64,000 nucleotides of DNA from Isoetes taiwanensis (GCA_021234155.1 JAJEKV010000027.1:9025448-9089447), one strand, 5' to 3'; positions 33,223-44,420 are shown, counted from the first letter of the stretch. Numbers and translations: made by a program. Notes: generated from the letters alone by a model not told the origin.

Positions 33223-33954
33223 AGGTTCGTGTTCTGACTCTTGAACGATCCCTCTGGTGTGTAAGGCCTCCGGGGATCATTGTGACTAGGTCTAATGGCT
33301 TGCCACTAAGTGCGGGCAAGGCATGGGCTCGACACCCGTGGAGTGGTGTTCACTTTCCAGTGGGTTCAGTCGAATAAGGGCAGTTGAGTCAGCACGTAGA
33401 TCTCTGGAGGGAGTGATCCCTACCTGCCCCATCGGAACTGGGGAGATGCAACCCAGGAATAGCCCCTTTGGCTATGCATCCGGCGGGCTACAGTCAGGTC
33501 CCAACACTTTTCAGCCTACTCTGCAAAGTGTGCACAGGAGGGGCGGATGGAGTGGACAACCCTATGCCATGTTCTTATGCCAGCCAAATCCATTGCCATG
33601 AATTCTGTCTGCAATGAACTCTGGAGACCCAAGCCGTCAGTCATCCCTTGAGTCTGAACCTTGGGTAGGTTTTCCCATATGTATTGTGCTGATCTTTGTC
33701 TATGCAGATGTTGATGTACCACCCTTCGAGGTGGATATGTGATGATATTGTTTACTGACATGTATGTTTACGCTTCCGTAGCTAGGTAGGCCCTGAGGGA
33801 GATGGGGTAAAATGACCCCTTCACTCTTCCCACTGGGGACCGAGTACGGTCACAATGATATGTGGAGGGCCCTGTATCAGTATGGAGCTGGTATGGGGGA
33901 TGAACTCCTGTTTGTCTACGGTGAGTGCACCGTATACGAGTAGGGGATGTCACA
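33223..33954 (+). repeat. Element 1 3' LTR, 5'-truncated
   Basis: Corresponds to about 5776-6514 of the 5' LTR; the first ~795 bp are missing. Compared with the 5' LTR it lacks about 16 bp (GGCCCTCTAGCCACC region) near 33385 and has about 20 extra bp near 33600. Ends GGGGATGTCACA followed by AACCC. Confidence 0.9.
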
Positions 33955-33959
33955 AACCC

Positions 33960-34330
33960 AGGAATGGAGATAGACCAAAAGGTATACAGGGACAATAGGG
34001 TAGGAAAATCTAAGAGGGACAACATAGTGGGATTCAGAATGGACAGCCACAAATTATGGATTGAGAAAGACAGATGGAGGAGGATAGACGTAGAAGACCG
34101 CATATGTAGGATATGTGATACTGGAAAAGTCGAAGATGAGAATCACATGCTAAAAGAATGTCCCATATATACGGACATAAGACTAAAATTCAATAATATC
34201 AGCTGGGATCATCCAATTCCAAAGCTCATGACCCGAGACAACGCGGTAACAGATTTGGCAGACGCCATTTAAGAAATGACAAAGAGACACCGGGAGGTGC
34301 ACAAAGAAAAAGGGTTCATAATTTGACAAT
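33960..34330 (+). pseudogene. LINE 3' coding end, right part
   Basis: Continues the LINE split by Element 1. One frame reads GMEIDQKVYRDNRVGKSK, DSHKLWIEKDRWRRIDVEDRI, then the knuckle CRICDTGKVEDENHMLKEC (CX2CX9HX4C) and PIYTDIR, typical of the cysteine-rich C-terminus of non-LTR retrotransposon ORFs. The stop at 34270-34272 ends it; 34330-34605 looks like a 3' UTR. The nucleic-acid-binding knuckle normally helps target-primed reverse transcription. The copy is dead because the upstream half is frameshifted and disrupted. Confidence 0.7.
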
Positions 34331-34605
34331 ACAAAAGAGGGTGCACCAATGGAACTCACAATGGACGTCTCAAAGCTGAATGTAAAAATGCACATTCGCA
34401 TGACCATGATATCAACAAAAAACGATATGCTGGTATATAAAAATAAACCAAGCTCAGCCCGCAGGATGGCTACACTATTGTTGAGTGTTGTTGCTAGTAG
34501 CAAACCCCTTGAGGACGGCTTGCCAATGCTAGACAAGTCCAATGACCTCATGGCCACATGAACACAATTCCATTCCATTCTATTTTACTCTATTTTCTAT
34601 TCTGT

Positions 34606-34610
34606 AGAAC
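34606..34610. repeat. Target-site duplication of Element 3 (left)
   Basis: AGAAC, repeated at 44984-44988. Confidence 0.9.
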
Positions 34611-34998
34611 TGTTAGAGCCTGGACTCTAACCTTGCAAGAAGGATGAAAAACCCAACAATCCAAGCTCAATCTATCAGATCAAGGCAATGCACAACACAA
34701 AGAATCCTCATCTCCATAGCTAGATCAAGCAAAAACACTCTCTCCCAATACACCGTCTCTCTCTCTGTTCTTCTCTCTCTCTGCTTTCGGATAATACAAA
34801 TATCATAATGGCCCCATAATGCATACGTGCAAATATCCTGCACGCGTGCATGTGCGTACATCACTCCATATACGGTATACTATCTTCTATACCACCTCAA
34901 TAGTGGTGAATGTGGTTAGTGGTGACAAGTGTGGTGAGTGGTGACGAGTGTGGTGATGAGTGTGGTGATGAGTGTGGTGAGTGGTAATCACCCCAACA
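34611..34998 (-). repeat. Element 3 3' LTR
   Basis: 388 bp. Contains a CT-rich microsatellite (34754-34792) and a minisatellite of GTGGTGA(T/C)GAGT units (about 34905-34985), one unit more than in the other LTR. Confidence 0.93.
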
Positions 34999-35417
34999 GT
35001 GGCGACCACAGTGGGAAAATGTGCCACTCCGTGGCGGAGAACCCACAACAACCAAAAATACTAATATGGTCCTTGGGACATGTCCCCAAATGACACATTT
35101 ACATGTATGTTTAGAAAGAAAATACCCTCCTCAAATCCAAATGACTGATAGAAGACAAATTGGTCCAAAATGACAGTGACGAAACAGAGTCTCTGTAACT
35201 ATGGCAAACTTTGAAAGCTGATATCTTGAGTTCCAGACCTCCGTTTGACCTGCACCATAGCTCGTTGGATTCGTATCGCCAAAACACATCTTTCAATGTA
35301 GGATAGATTGTGTATTATTGAACTGTCACCATCTGTTTTTACAGAAAAACGACCTGCTGTAACCCAAAAGTTCTCCAGAAATTCTCTGTAATTGGAAGTA
35401 TACCAAATCTGAATCCC
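34999..35417 (-). other. Element 3 3' untranslated region
   Basis: No coding signal. No clear polypurine tract directly next to the LTR; instead the plus strand carries GTGGCGACCACAGTGGGA there, resembling a PBS-type sequence. Confidence 0.5.
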
Positions 35418-36722
35418 TTAGAAAAGCACTTCTCTTTCAAAATAAGGCCTGAGATCCTTGCCATTTCTGGGATTAGACAACAATTCCCCTTCTGGAGTCA
35501 TCAAGTAGAAAGCCCCACCTGATACCTCTTCATCAATCAGAAATGGGCCATCCCATGGGCTTTGAAATTTGGATAGATGCTTCTTAGTGGTCCTGCACAA
35601 CACCAATTGGCCCTCCTCAAATGGATTGACAACCTGTAACTTGTCTTTAATAAGCTTTACTTTCTGTTTATGCCTCATATTAAAGTCTGCTGCTTCTTGT
35701 CTCATCTCTTGCAATTGCAACAAATCATCCATCCTATTATGCACTTGATTTGGAGTTGGAACTTCTCCTAAATTCTCATAATAAGGTAGCTCCACAAATG
35801 AACACAAAGGAATGTCCAAATGAATAGGCATCATAGCTTGCACTCCATAAACCAATTCAAATGGTGTAAATCCTGTAGCCAACTTGTAAGTACACCTGAA
35901 ACTCCATAAGGCACCTGTCAAGGCTTCATGCCAATTTCTTTGATTATCCTTCACTGTTTTGGCCAAGATAGCTTTCAGAATTTTGTTAGTAGACTCAGCT
36001 TGTCCATTTCCCTGTGGATAATAAGCAGAAGCTTGCACATGTTGAACACCAATCTTTTCTGTTAACTGAGCTACTACTTTTCCCATGAAATGGCTTCCCC
36101 GATCAGACAAAAGAATGGTTGGAACACCAAACCGAGAAATCAAATTGTGATAAAGAAAGCTTACTGTGGTATTTTCTGTAGCATGCTTTGCTGGAATTGC
36201 TTCTACCCACTTTGTAAACATACATGTGGCTGCCAAGATATACTTATGACCTTTGGAAGATGGAGGATTGATAGGCCCAATGTAATCCAATCCCCACATA
36301 TGAAACGGACCAACGCTCAAAATAGGATGGAATGGCATATTATTGTGGCCTGTTAATTGTTTGTGCTTTTGACACTTCTCACATTTGCTAACAAAGTCCC
36401 TAGTATCCTTGTAAATAGTTGGCCAATAATATCCCCAATGAAGGATCTTCCTAACTGTGGTTCTGGCTGCAAAATGCCCCTGACAATCATGTGCTTGCTG
36501 CAACAAATCATGAGTTTGTTGACCAGCAACACATCTTAATAAGAGACCTTCCATAGTCCTCTTATAAAGAATAGCTTCATGCACCACATAACCAGCTGCT
36601 TGTACTCTAAGAGCATGCTTTTGTTGCTTTGAAAAAGATGAAGGATGTCTGATCTTGCATATACCTGTATATATTGGCATACCAAAGATCCACCGTCTCA
36701 ATGAACCCTTGTAATACTCCAT
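35418..36722 (-). pseudogene. pol: Element 3 integrase
   Basis: Frame of 434 codons. Zinc HHCC region with GHFAARTTVRKILHWGYYWP and CEKCQKHKQ (about residues 80-122), catalytic Asp in WGLDYIGPI, Asp in LLSDRGSHF, and Glu in GNGQAESTNK, followed by LWSFRCTYKLATGFTPFELVYG and a C-terminal FQSPWDGPFLIDEEV module. The three catalytic acids are present. The first ~25 codons are out of frame with RNase H (frameshift around 36640-36700), so it would not be made from the genomic frame. Stops at 35418-35420; no chromodomain follows. Confidence 0.9.
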
Positions 36723-38119
36723 TATCCTGAAATGCTACTTGCTGGTCTGTTTCCTCTTCTATTTCAGCACCATTATTCAAATAAGCACTTGGATCTTGGA
36801 CAGTCTTGTTGTAAATGTATGGCAATGGGTTCACATCCATATGAATGTAGACATACTGTACATTTGCTGAATTCCATTGTAGATAATGTCTAAATTTATT
36901 CAAGGCCCACTTCAATGCCAACCCAAGATGCTCCACATGAGTCCATTTCTGCTCTTGTGGAGTTAACAACCTGCTAGCATAGTAATTCACATCATAATGC
37001 TTTTGCTGATTTTTCTGACATAGTGTGACAGCCAAAGCTTGCTCCCAAACAGTAAAGAATAAATGAAAAGGCTCACTCATTCTTGGAGGAATCAGCAAAG
37101 TTCTCTCTTTCAATTGTCCAAGGCACCATTCAAATGCTTCTTGAGCGTCTTCCTTCCATCTAAAATTCTGCCCTTGCTTCATACAATCCACAAGTGGCTG
37201 GGTTACTTTAGCAAAATTGTGCAAATACCTCCTACTAAAACTGAGTTGACCATATAAGCTTCTCACTTGTGATATATTTGTAGGTGGTTTCACCTTCTCC
37301 AAAGCTGCAATCTTACCATGATCCACTTGTAACCCCTTTTCTGAAACATAATTGCCCAATAGTTTTCCTCCTCTAGTGAAGAAAATACACTTAGCAGGAT
37401 TCAAACTTATGCCATACAATCGGCATCTTTCAAGAACTTTTCTGAGATGATCCAAGTGATCCCTTCTTGGATTAGAAAATACTGTTAAGTCATCTATAAA
37501 GACTCTCAAAAAGTCTAAAATATCATGAAAAGCATATGTCATAGCTCGCTGAAATGTGGCTGGAGCATTTGTAAGGCCAAAAGGTAATACCTTATAAGCA
37601 TAGATGCCAAAAGGTGTTCGAAAAGCCGTCATTGCTTGATGTGGTGGATAGATTTGGATCTGATTATATCTTGAGTAACCATCCAAGAAAGAATAGGCGG
37701 GATTTCTAAAAACAATATCCAAAGAAAGTGTCTATGAATAGTGTAGGAAAATGATCTCTTTTGGTAGCTTTGTTGAGATCCCTCAGAATCAATGCATACT
37801 TTCAGATTGAGTTATTTGGCTTCCTTACTGGTACAATAGAACTGATCCAATCTGAATTTGGCACTGGTACAATAAATCCTGCCTCCAAAAGCTTCATGAC
37901 TTCAACCTTTACTTGCTCCTCTATTGCTGGACTCATTCTCCTTTGAGCTTGTTGGACTGGTTTTGATCCTTGTTTCAAATCAATGGTATGAACCACAACC
38001 TCCGGTGGAATGCCTTTCAATTCTTTGTAATTTCTTGCCAAAATATCCCTGAATTCTCTTAATAAAGATATCAAATCGTGTTCCTCCTCTTGAGTAAGAT
38101 CTCCTCCAATAGTAACCAA
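36607..38119 (-). pseudogene. pol: Element 3 reverse transcriptase and RNase H
   Basis: RT starts with GIPPEVVVHTIDLKQGSKPVQQAQRRMSP and EAGFIVPVPNSDWISSIVPVRKPN, then breaks: a TGA at 37802-37804 and frameshifts to 37722 disrupt the conserved CIDYRDLN region (RDLNKATKRDHFP is readable in an alternate frame). The frame from 37722 holds FLDGYSRYNQI, FGLTNAPATFQRAM, a catalytic box FIDDLTVFS, the RT thumb (RSLYGQLSFSRRYL), and RNase H (VNYYASRLLTPQEQKWTHVEHLGLAL). Product would be non-functional. Confidence 0.9.
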
Positions 38120-38144
38120 TTCTTCTTGATTTCCTTGAGAAATA

Positions 38145-38345
38145 TTAATGTTCTTGACTGAATGTGGTGACTGTAATGAAGGTGGTGAGTGTGGTGACGA
38201 ATATGGTGATTGTGGTGAATGTGGTGACAGTGATGAATGTGGTGCGTGTGATGACTGTGGTGACTGTAAGGATGTGGTGGATGTGATGATTGTGATGAAT
38301 TTGGTGCATGTGGTGATTGTAATGACTGTGGTGAATATGGACTGA
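38145..38345 (-). repeat. Coding minisatellite (His-rich)
   Basis: Plus strand repeats of (A/G)TGTGGTGA(C/T)(T/G)(G/A) about 12-15 nt, giving His-rich repeats on the coding strand. Related to the minisatellite at 34905-34985 and 44900-44975. Confidence 0.75.
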
Positions 38346-39714
38346 TCTGATTTACCTCATCCTCCAGAATGTGTGCATGCCACCAAGCTGCTTGTACTTG
38401 TATAGTGGGCTGATTTCTGTTTACCCCATCCATGCTTGATGTCAAAATCAACATCTCTACTTGCTCTTGATCAATTCCTTGCTGGAATAAAGTCTCCCCA
38501 TTGGGTCTTTGAATGGACTCTTCCTGCATGTTCACAAGAGTCTCTTGTAACTCATCTTCACCAATACTTTCAAGTCTTTGGATATACTTATCGGCAACTT
38601 GCTGCTGTAAATGACATATTTCTAAAATTTGGGTACCTTTTAACCACTTGTACAAAGTCTTATCTTCCTTGTTACCCACTTCCAAGACATGAAAACAACT
38701 AAGACCTTGCTGCCCTGACACCATTGCATTCTCTTTGCTGATTTCTAACTGCGGGCTGCTCAAAGAAGGATTGCAAAGAATGGTACCTTTTGCTGATTTC
38801 AGAGGATGATCTATAGTAACCTTGTGTTCTCCTTGAAAGATGTTCATTTCGCGCTTCCTCCATGAAGTCTCAGCTTGTACTGCATCTAACCATGTACGAC
38901 TCAGCAACAAAGTATAAGTTTCAGCATGCACACTCTCTGGAAATTTCAGAACCATGAAATCCAAGATTGCTTCCACCTCATAGACCTTGCATAAGACATT
39001 TCTTATGACCCCCATAGGCTGCACCTTCATTTGATTGAATGCTTTGAGCATCATAGTTGTCGGTTCCATCATTTTCAATCCAACTTGAAGCATTATGTGG
39101 TAAGGCATTACATTCACTCCACTGCCGGTATCTATGTTGGCCTCTTTGATTAGATATCCATTAATACTCACATCACAAAGAAATGGCCCAGGATCCTTGG
39201 ATTGCCGGGCTGGTGGCTTCATTCTCCTCTTGTCGGTATCATTTGATATGATTTGTTGGACTGAAATTTCTGATTTTGTTCTTCCCCCTAACTCTTGCAA
39301 CAAATTTGGAGAATAATGCATCAATTGCTCAAGAGTAAGTGTAACTTTAGTGGCCAAAACTTGGCTGATCACATCATCCTCATTTTGAATTTCCTCATCC
39401 ACCACAGGAGGCATCACTATGGGCTGATTTTCTTCTATAGACTGAAACTGTTCTGTGGGCAGCACATTGAATTGCACCTTCTTAGGTGCTGATACCTTCA
39501 AAGCTTGTTCCTTCAAAGCCTTTGGAAAAGAGGTCTTAGTCTTCTCCGCAATTGGCACTACTCTTGGTTCTTGAACCACCTTTTGTGATCTTGTAACTGC
39601 ATTTACTTCTCCAATCTCTACTTCTTGCTGAAATGGGTCATGCTCCACCTCAACAAATCCACAATTTACTACTGATTTTGCCTTCTCTTGCTTCTTAAGC
39701 TCCTCAATAAGAGC

Positions 39715-39718
39715 CTTA
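39715..39718. repeat. CTTA flank of TIR element (left)
   Basis: CTTA immediately before the left TIR and again at 43064-43067 after the right TIR. Confidence 0.65.
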
Positions 39719-40266
39719 AAGTCGTATTTAATTAAAGTGGGACTCATTCCATTCCCATTTTTTTTCGGAACCCTGGTATTTTACACAAAAAGGAGAACTC
39801 CGACCCGAAAACTATCCATAATTCAAATATTTGTCTCTTAGTGTGGGTCCGAACTTTCCCCCAGTTTTCTTGGATAGCGAGTCAAGAACAAGAACAATAC
39901 AACTCAAACAAAGGAAATTCATTACAGATTGAAACCAAAGTTCTAGATTGAAACCAAAGTTTACAATGGTTGAAGATACCATGATGGTCGAGCTGACACA
40001 AATATTACATCATCTTCGCACACAGACCATCTACTGGGAACAACATGCAGAGCAAGGTCTGAGGCGTTCCAAGCCACAAGAGCAACTTGAAGAGAATAGA
40101 AATCTGAACATGCTAGCCTGACATGGCTCCCGATCATGTCCTTTACGCTCATGATCCGCATCTTGGGAAAGGCAAAATCAAGTTAGTGCAAGTGATGCTA
40201 CAGACAATACAAATAAGAAAACAACCCGGTTCTAAGGGCCATTTAGAAGAATGTAGGTATGAGATC

Positions 40267-40655
40267 TTTCTCGACTTCATGAGTCGAAAAGGCCCCTAAA
40301 ACCCTCTCTAGGGCCTTTCTCGACTTCAGCGAAGTCGAGAAATGTAGCTTAGAGCCCAAAAAAACAAAAAAAACAAGAAAAACAAATTCCTTCTTTTTCT
40401 AAGTAGGAAAAAAAAATAAAAAATTTTGAGGGCCTTTCTCGACTCGCGAGTCGAGAAAGACCCTCAAGGCCCCTCTAATGGCCTTTCTCGACTCGCGAGT
40501 CGAGAAACACAGCTCAGAGCAAAAAAAAACTTTTTTTTTTCCCTTTTTTTAACTAGGAAAAAAAAAGTTTTTTGAGGGCCTTTCTCAACTCGCGAGTCGA
40601 GAAAGGCCCTCAAAGTCCCCTCTAATGTCCTTTCTCGACGCAGTTTTGGGGGGTT
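40267..40655. repeat. Series of palindromes (TTTCTCGACT family)
   Basis: Units at 40267-40290, 40316-40342 (12-nt arms TTTCTCGACTTC/GAAGTCGAGAAA), 40435-40458 and 40484-40507 (perfect, arms TTTCTCGACT/AGTCGAGAAA around CGCG), 40571-40614 (44 nt with one mismatch, starting TTTGAGGGCCTTTCTC) and a degenerate one from 40629. Separated by A- and T-rich spacers. Confidence 0.85.
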
Positions 40656-41634
40656 GAGAAAGGAAGCTCAAAGTGAAAAATAGAGTTCTGAGGTCGAGAA
40701 ACACAGTCCTGAGAAAGGCAGCTCAGGGTGGAAAACACAGTTCTGAGGTTCAAGAAATGCAGTTGCCTACAGATATAATTTCTAGCTTCAATCTCATAGA
40801 GCACCAATCATGACTAACTGGACCATATATGTATTTTCTATGCATTTTCTAATGCACACCATATCTTATGCATTTATTATGTATACATATACGAAAAAAT
40901 AGACCCTGCCCCTTTTGTAATATATCAATGTGTATCCATAGATAGATTTTTCAAATGGGACACTAGTACTATATATTTTTCAATAAGCACATATTTTCCA
41001 ATAACCACAATATTCTATGCATTTGTTTTTATGAAAAATGCCCTCTCCATATATTACTATATATTTTTCATAAGCACAATATCCTATATTATGTAATTTT
41101 CAATAACCACAATATTCTATGCATTTTTTTTAATGAAAAATGCCCTCTCCATGTATTACTATATATTTTTTAATAAGCACAGTATTTTCCAATAACCACA
41201 ATATTCTATGCATTTTTATGAAAAATGCCCTCAACATGTATTTCCTATGAAAAAAATGGACCCTCCCCTCTCTTTTTACCCCGCTCTTTTTTTCCCGCCC
41301 ATACTTGAAATTTGAAATTTAGTACATACCAATTTGGTACATACCTTTGGGACGGTTTCGGAGTCCTGCCATCGTGGATACCCGGCTATGGCGTTCTTGT
41401 TCTTCAAGCGGCTATGCCGTTCTTGTTCTTCAGGCTATGGCAGAACCGTGAGGATGGCTTTTTTCTATTCCGATTACGAAACCTTGCATGAAGGCATAAC
41501 AAAAACATCTGCTACTTCATCTCTCTTCCTATTGGATTCGTGAGGACCTTCCTATTCTTGAAGCTCTTCTGGCTTGAAGTCTTCAGGCCGATTCTTCAGG
41601 CCGATTCTTGAAGCTCTTCTGGCCGACTTCCTTT

Positions 41635-41800
41635 AAGGGAACGTAAGTGGATCCGGCAGCCTATTCTTAAAGGGAACGTAAGTGGATCCGGCAGACTTTC
41701 TTACAGTCTATTCTTGCAAATCTATTCTTGAAAAGAAGACTTCCTTACAGTCTATTCTTGCAAATCTATTCTTTAAAAGAAGACCTCCTTACAGTCTATT
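41635..41800. repeat. Short tandem repeats in the TIR element
   Basis: AAGGGAACGTAAGTGGATCC occurs twice (41635-41693), then CTTACAGTCTATTCTT(GC) with TCTATTCTT and AAAAGAAGAC repeats three times (41700-41800). Confidence 0.75.
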
Positions 41801-42518
41801 CTTTAGGCCGATTCATGTGGATCTCTGTTATCTCTGCTGCAATCGATCTGCCGGTGCAATGAAGGCTCTAACTCCAGCGCAGAAGATTGCTCTGCTGTAG
41901 TATCATATTGTGCCAACGTATTACACCATTGGAGCTCTCATGTTTCCGCTTTCCACAGTGGCATCGCAGAGTGCTGGAGCAGACAAATATGTGCTCAATG
42001 TTTCGAGTGCAGCAGGGGATTGAGTCTGAAAACAGGGATGGGGGAATGAACAAGGCTGTGGTGAAAACAGGGGAGAACAAGGCTGTTTCTGCAGCAACTT
42101 CGGTTGATTACAACAACTCCGGCATGGTGCATCAACTCCGGCATGGTGCTCCAGGGCCTTCTCCCGCGGGACCTGTGTCAGCTCATCTCCAGCTTCACCT
42201 CCATCTCCATCCCCTGTTCTATCTCCATCTCCTTCCTTCGCCATCTTTATCCGCCTCTCCTTCTCTATCTCCGTCCTGCTGCCATGGTTTCTCTTTCTCC
42301 ATGGTTTCTCCTTTCTACTTCATCGCCTTCTCCTTCTCCATCATGCTGAAAAGAGGCATGCTGCCCATTCCGGAGGAAATAGTGAAGCATGCAAGTAATG
42401 AAGCAGAGTGAAGCATGCAAGTAATGAAGCATGCTGCTGTTTGCCCATTCGCGAGGAAATAATGAAGCATGGTGATTGCGTTCCAAAAATTTTTGCCTGT
42501 CCTATATTCTGGTTTATC

Positions 42519-42612
42519 ATTCTCGCCTCGCTAGGCGAGAATTTTTTTTATTATTGTTTAATTAATTATATTAATTTTTTTATTATTGTTTAATTAATTA
42601 TATTAATTATAT
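42519..42612. repeat. Palindrome and AT tandem repeat
   Basis: TTCTCGCCT-CGCT-AGGCGAGAA hairpin (42521-42542) followed by two copies of a TTTTTTATTATTGTTTAATT-type ~35-bp unit. Confidence 0.75.
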
Positions 42613-42691
42613 TATATTATTTAAAACAGTATTTACGGGTGCATTTGATTCATTGATTTTATGTTATGGGTCGTTATGCCTTATGCTCTCT

Positions 42692-42990
42692 CTTTTGCCC
42701 ACCTCTTCCCTCTGTTTTGCCCACCTCTCTCCCTTTTGCACATCTCTTTCCCCACTCTCTTTTCCACTTTGCCCTCCTCACCCCCCTTCCCCTTTGCCCC
42801 CCTCACCCCCCTTCCCCAACTTCTCCTCCCTTTTCACTTCCTCCCTCCCCCAACTTCTCCTCCCTTCCGAACTTCCTCCTCCCCAACTTCTCTCAACCAT
42901 AACCCCTTTGCTCCTCCTCCTCCTCTTCCCCATGCCCCCGCTCCCCTCCCCTTTGCCCTTCCCCTTCCTCCCCTTCCCCTCCCCCTTTTT
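42692..42990. repeat. C-rich/pyrimidine low-complexity tract
   Basis: CCCCTTCCCC / CCTCCTCC strand asymmetry over about 300 bp. Long open frames here are compositional. Confidence 0.8.
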
Positions 42991-43076
42991 TTTTTGCATG
43001 AGTCCCATTTTCAGTCCGAGTCCCAAAATTCAAGATTTGTCCCACTTTAATTAAATACGACTTCTTAACTTGAGGA

Positions 43077-44420
43077 TTATCTCTTGAATGCGAACATCAT
43101 TATTAGGAAGAGGTACTGATTCAAACACTTGCTGCTTTGGTGGATACTTGTTGGTTGCCATTCTGGTTTCCCATGGATTTTCCAACAAGTAGTCTCATCA
43201 TGCTTGAATTTATCACATAACTTGCAATATAAATGAGCCTTACTTGGATACCATCCCTGTTTTGGCTGCACCATTGGTGTGGAACCCATTGGAACTTGTT
43301 GGGCAATTGGAGCTTGTGGCATCATTGGAACTTGTGGTATGATAGGTGCTGCTTGCATTGGTTGAATAGGAATAGATGGTGCTTGTTGCATAACAGCAAA
43401 TACCGGATTGGCCCTCTCAAAGAATCTCTTCTCCCGACATTCTTGATCATTATGGCCCTTTATTTGGCATCTTGAACAGAATTTCAGCAATCTACATGTA
43501 GTATCAGAATGCCCAATAGACCCACAATACTCACAAGTAATAAACTGAACCTCCCTTGGCTTCTCACCAATTGTAAGCTTAGAAATCTTGGCTGCAATAT
43601 CCTCTGTTTTATGCTCTGGAGCAGCAACTTCATGAATGTATCCGAGCTTATCTTCAGCCTTGAGAGCATACTTTTGTGCCTCTAGTAATGTTGTAGGTTG
43701 TTTGGCCTTCACCTTATGAGCAATAGCTCGTTTCTTCCCCTTCACATACCATTGGATATCCATTTCATCATTCCTTGCAATCTTCCAATGAACCACGGCT
43801 TTGAGAACCGCAATATACCTCTGATTATACTCTCTAATTGATTCATCTTCCTTTTGTGTGAAATTGGTCCACCTTTCCATAGTCTTATCCTTACCATGAA
43901 CTTCTTGATAATTAGCAATGAAAGCTTCCTTTAATTCCTGATATGTCATGGTATCTGGCAGAGTTTGTGCCCATTCTTCCACTGAATCTTGCAAAGAACT
44001 ATGAAACCAAAGCAAATAATCACCAGCTGGTAACTTACATTGCTGACAATACCTCTCAAACTTCACAATATGCTTCAAAGGATCCCGATCCACCAGATCA
44101 TCAAACTTTGGAATCCCCATTGTCTGAAAACCCCATACCATAGGTGGTAATACAACCATCTCTGCCTCTTCTTGGGTTTCTTGAAATTGGAAAAACGAAA
44201 TTGAATCTCCCTTCAATTTGAAAAACGAAATTGGATTACCTTCTAGATCGGTAAATGGAATCAAAACCTCCTGGATCTGAGAATTAGACCCCAGATCTGC
44301 TCCCAAATCTGAAAACGAAATTGAATCTTGATGCAATTTTGAGCCCAAATATTGACTCACCGGTCCCCTTCTTGTTACGATGGAGCTTGGTGGGATATCC
44401 TTCTTACTTCCCTTGGGCAT
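43077..44420 (-). pseudogene. gag: Element 3 gag
   Basis: 447 codons from ATG 44420. Capsid part contains DLVDRDPLKHIVKFERYC, DYLLWFHSSLQDSVEEW and EELKEAFIANYQ-like helices (retrotrans_gag type), then MERWTNFTQKEDESIREYNQRY. Two or three zinc motifs follow: CEYCGSIGHSDTTC, CSRCQIKGHNDQEC and CKLCDKFKHDETTC, all CX2CX4HX4C. The N-terminal 100 residues repeat a SISFSDL/SISFFKL motif three or four times. The frame ends at 43077-43079; an alternate frame QVFESVPLPNNDVRIQEI just before the stop is probably the original continuation, so the end is frameshifted. Confidence 0.88.

Larger units (their letters stand above)
4983..33954 (+). mobile_element. Element 1: Ty3/gypsy chromovirus with histone-H3-like ORF (interrupted)
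   Basis: Bounded by TGTGACGT...ACGTCACA LTR termini and a 5-bp target duplication AACCC (4978-4982, 33955-33959). Order on the plus strand: 5' LTR, PBS, hairpin pair, H3-like ORF, hairpin pair, second accessory ORF, gag, protease, RT, RNase H, integrase. The integrase reading frame stops matching at about 14841 and resumes at about 32391 with the integrase C-terminus and chromodomain, followed by a truncated 3' LTR. The 17.5 kb between contains Element 2 plus about 4.3 kb of other DNA; roughly 80 integrase codons expected from Element 2 are also missing at the junction. Coding parts carry six in-frame TAG codons and one frameshift, so the copy is dead. Confidence 0.9.
38071..39747 (-). pseudogene. 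pol: Element 3 protease region with His-rich tract
   Basis: 558 codons. The first nine codons (MSPTLIKYD) lie in the terminal inverted repeat of the inserted TIR element, so the apparent start is not native. Aspartic protease core GPFLCDVSINGYLI...NIDTGSGVNVMPYHIM (about residues 187-220). Toward the C-terminus a long Ser/Pro/His tract (about 38145-38340) of SPHAPNSSQSSHPPHPYSHH type, with HHTHHIHHCHH repeats, is encoded by a minisatellite of the same unit type as in the LTR. The frame then ends in KRRNTI, overlapping the RT start in another frame. Confidence 0.85.
39719..43063. mobile_element. TIR DNA element inserted in Element 3
   Basis: Perfect 25-bp terminal inverted repeats: AAGTCGTATTTAATTAAAGT... 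at 39719 and its reverse complement ending at 43063, flanked by CTTA on both sides. 3345 bp. No transposase recognised. The interior holds palindromes with TTTCTCGACT arms, tandem repeats near 41635-41800, GC-richer exon-like DNA (41330-42500) and a C-rich tract. Non-autonomous; possibly a Pack-type element carrying host gene pieces. Superfamily unknown (a 4-bp duplication is unusual). Confidence 0.7.

Noticed and set aside
34999-35020. Second primer binding site reading the other way in Element 3
   Set aside because: GTGGCGACCACAGTGGG next to the left LTR looks like a PBS, but gag-pol orientation places the 5' end at the right; treated as coincidence or relic.
40267-40655. CRISPR-like array
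   Set aside because: Repeats are palindromes of unequal length with A/T-run spacers of irregular size; no cas genes, and the context is a eukaryotic transposon.
41887-42411. Open frame of 174 codons in the TIR element
   Set aside because: Pro/Ser/His-rich with CTCCATCTCC repeats and competing frames; may contain captured exon, but no domain or codon evidence.
42653-43054. Overlapping open frames in the C-rich tract
   Set aside because: Two plus frames and the complement are all open because of pyrimidine bias; no protein signal.
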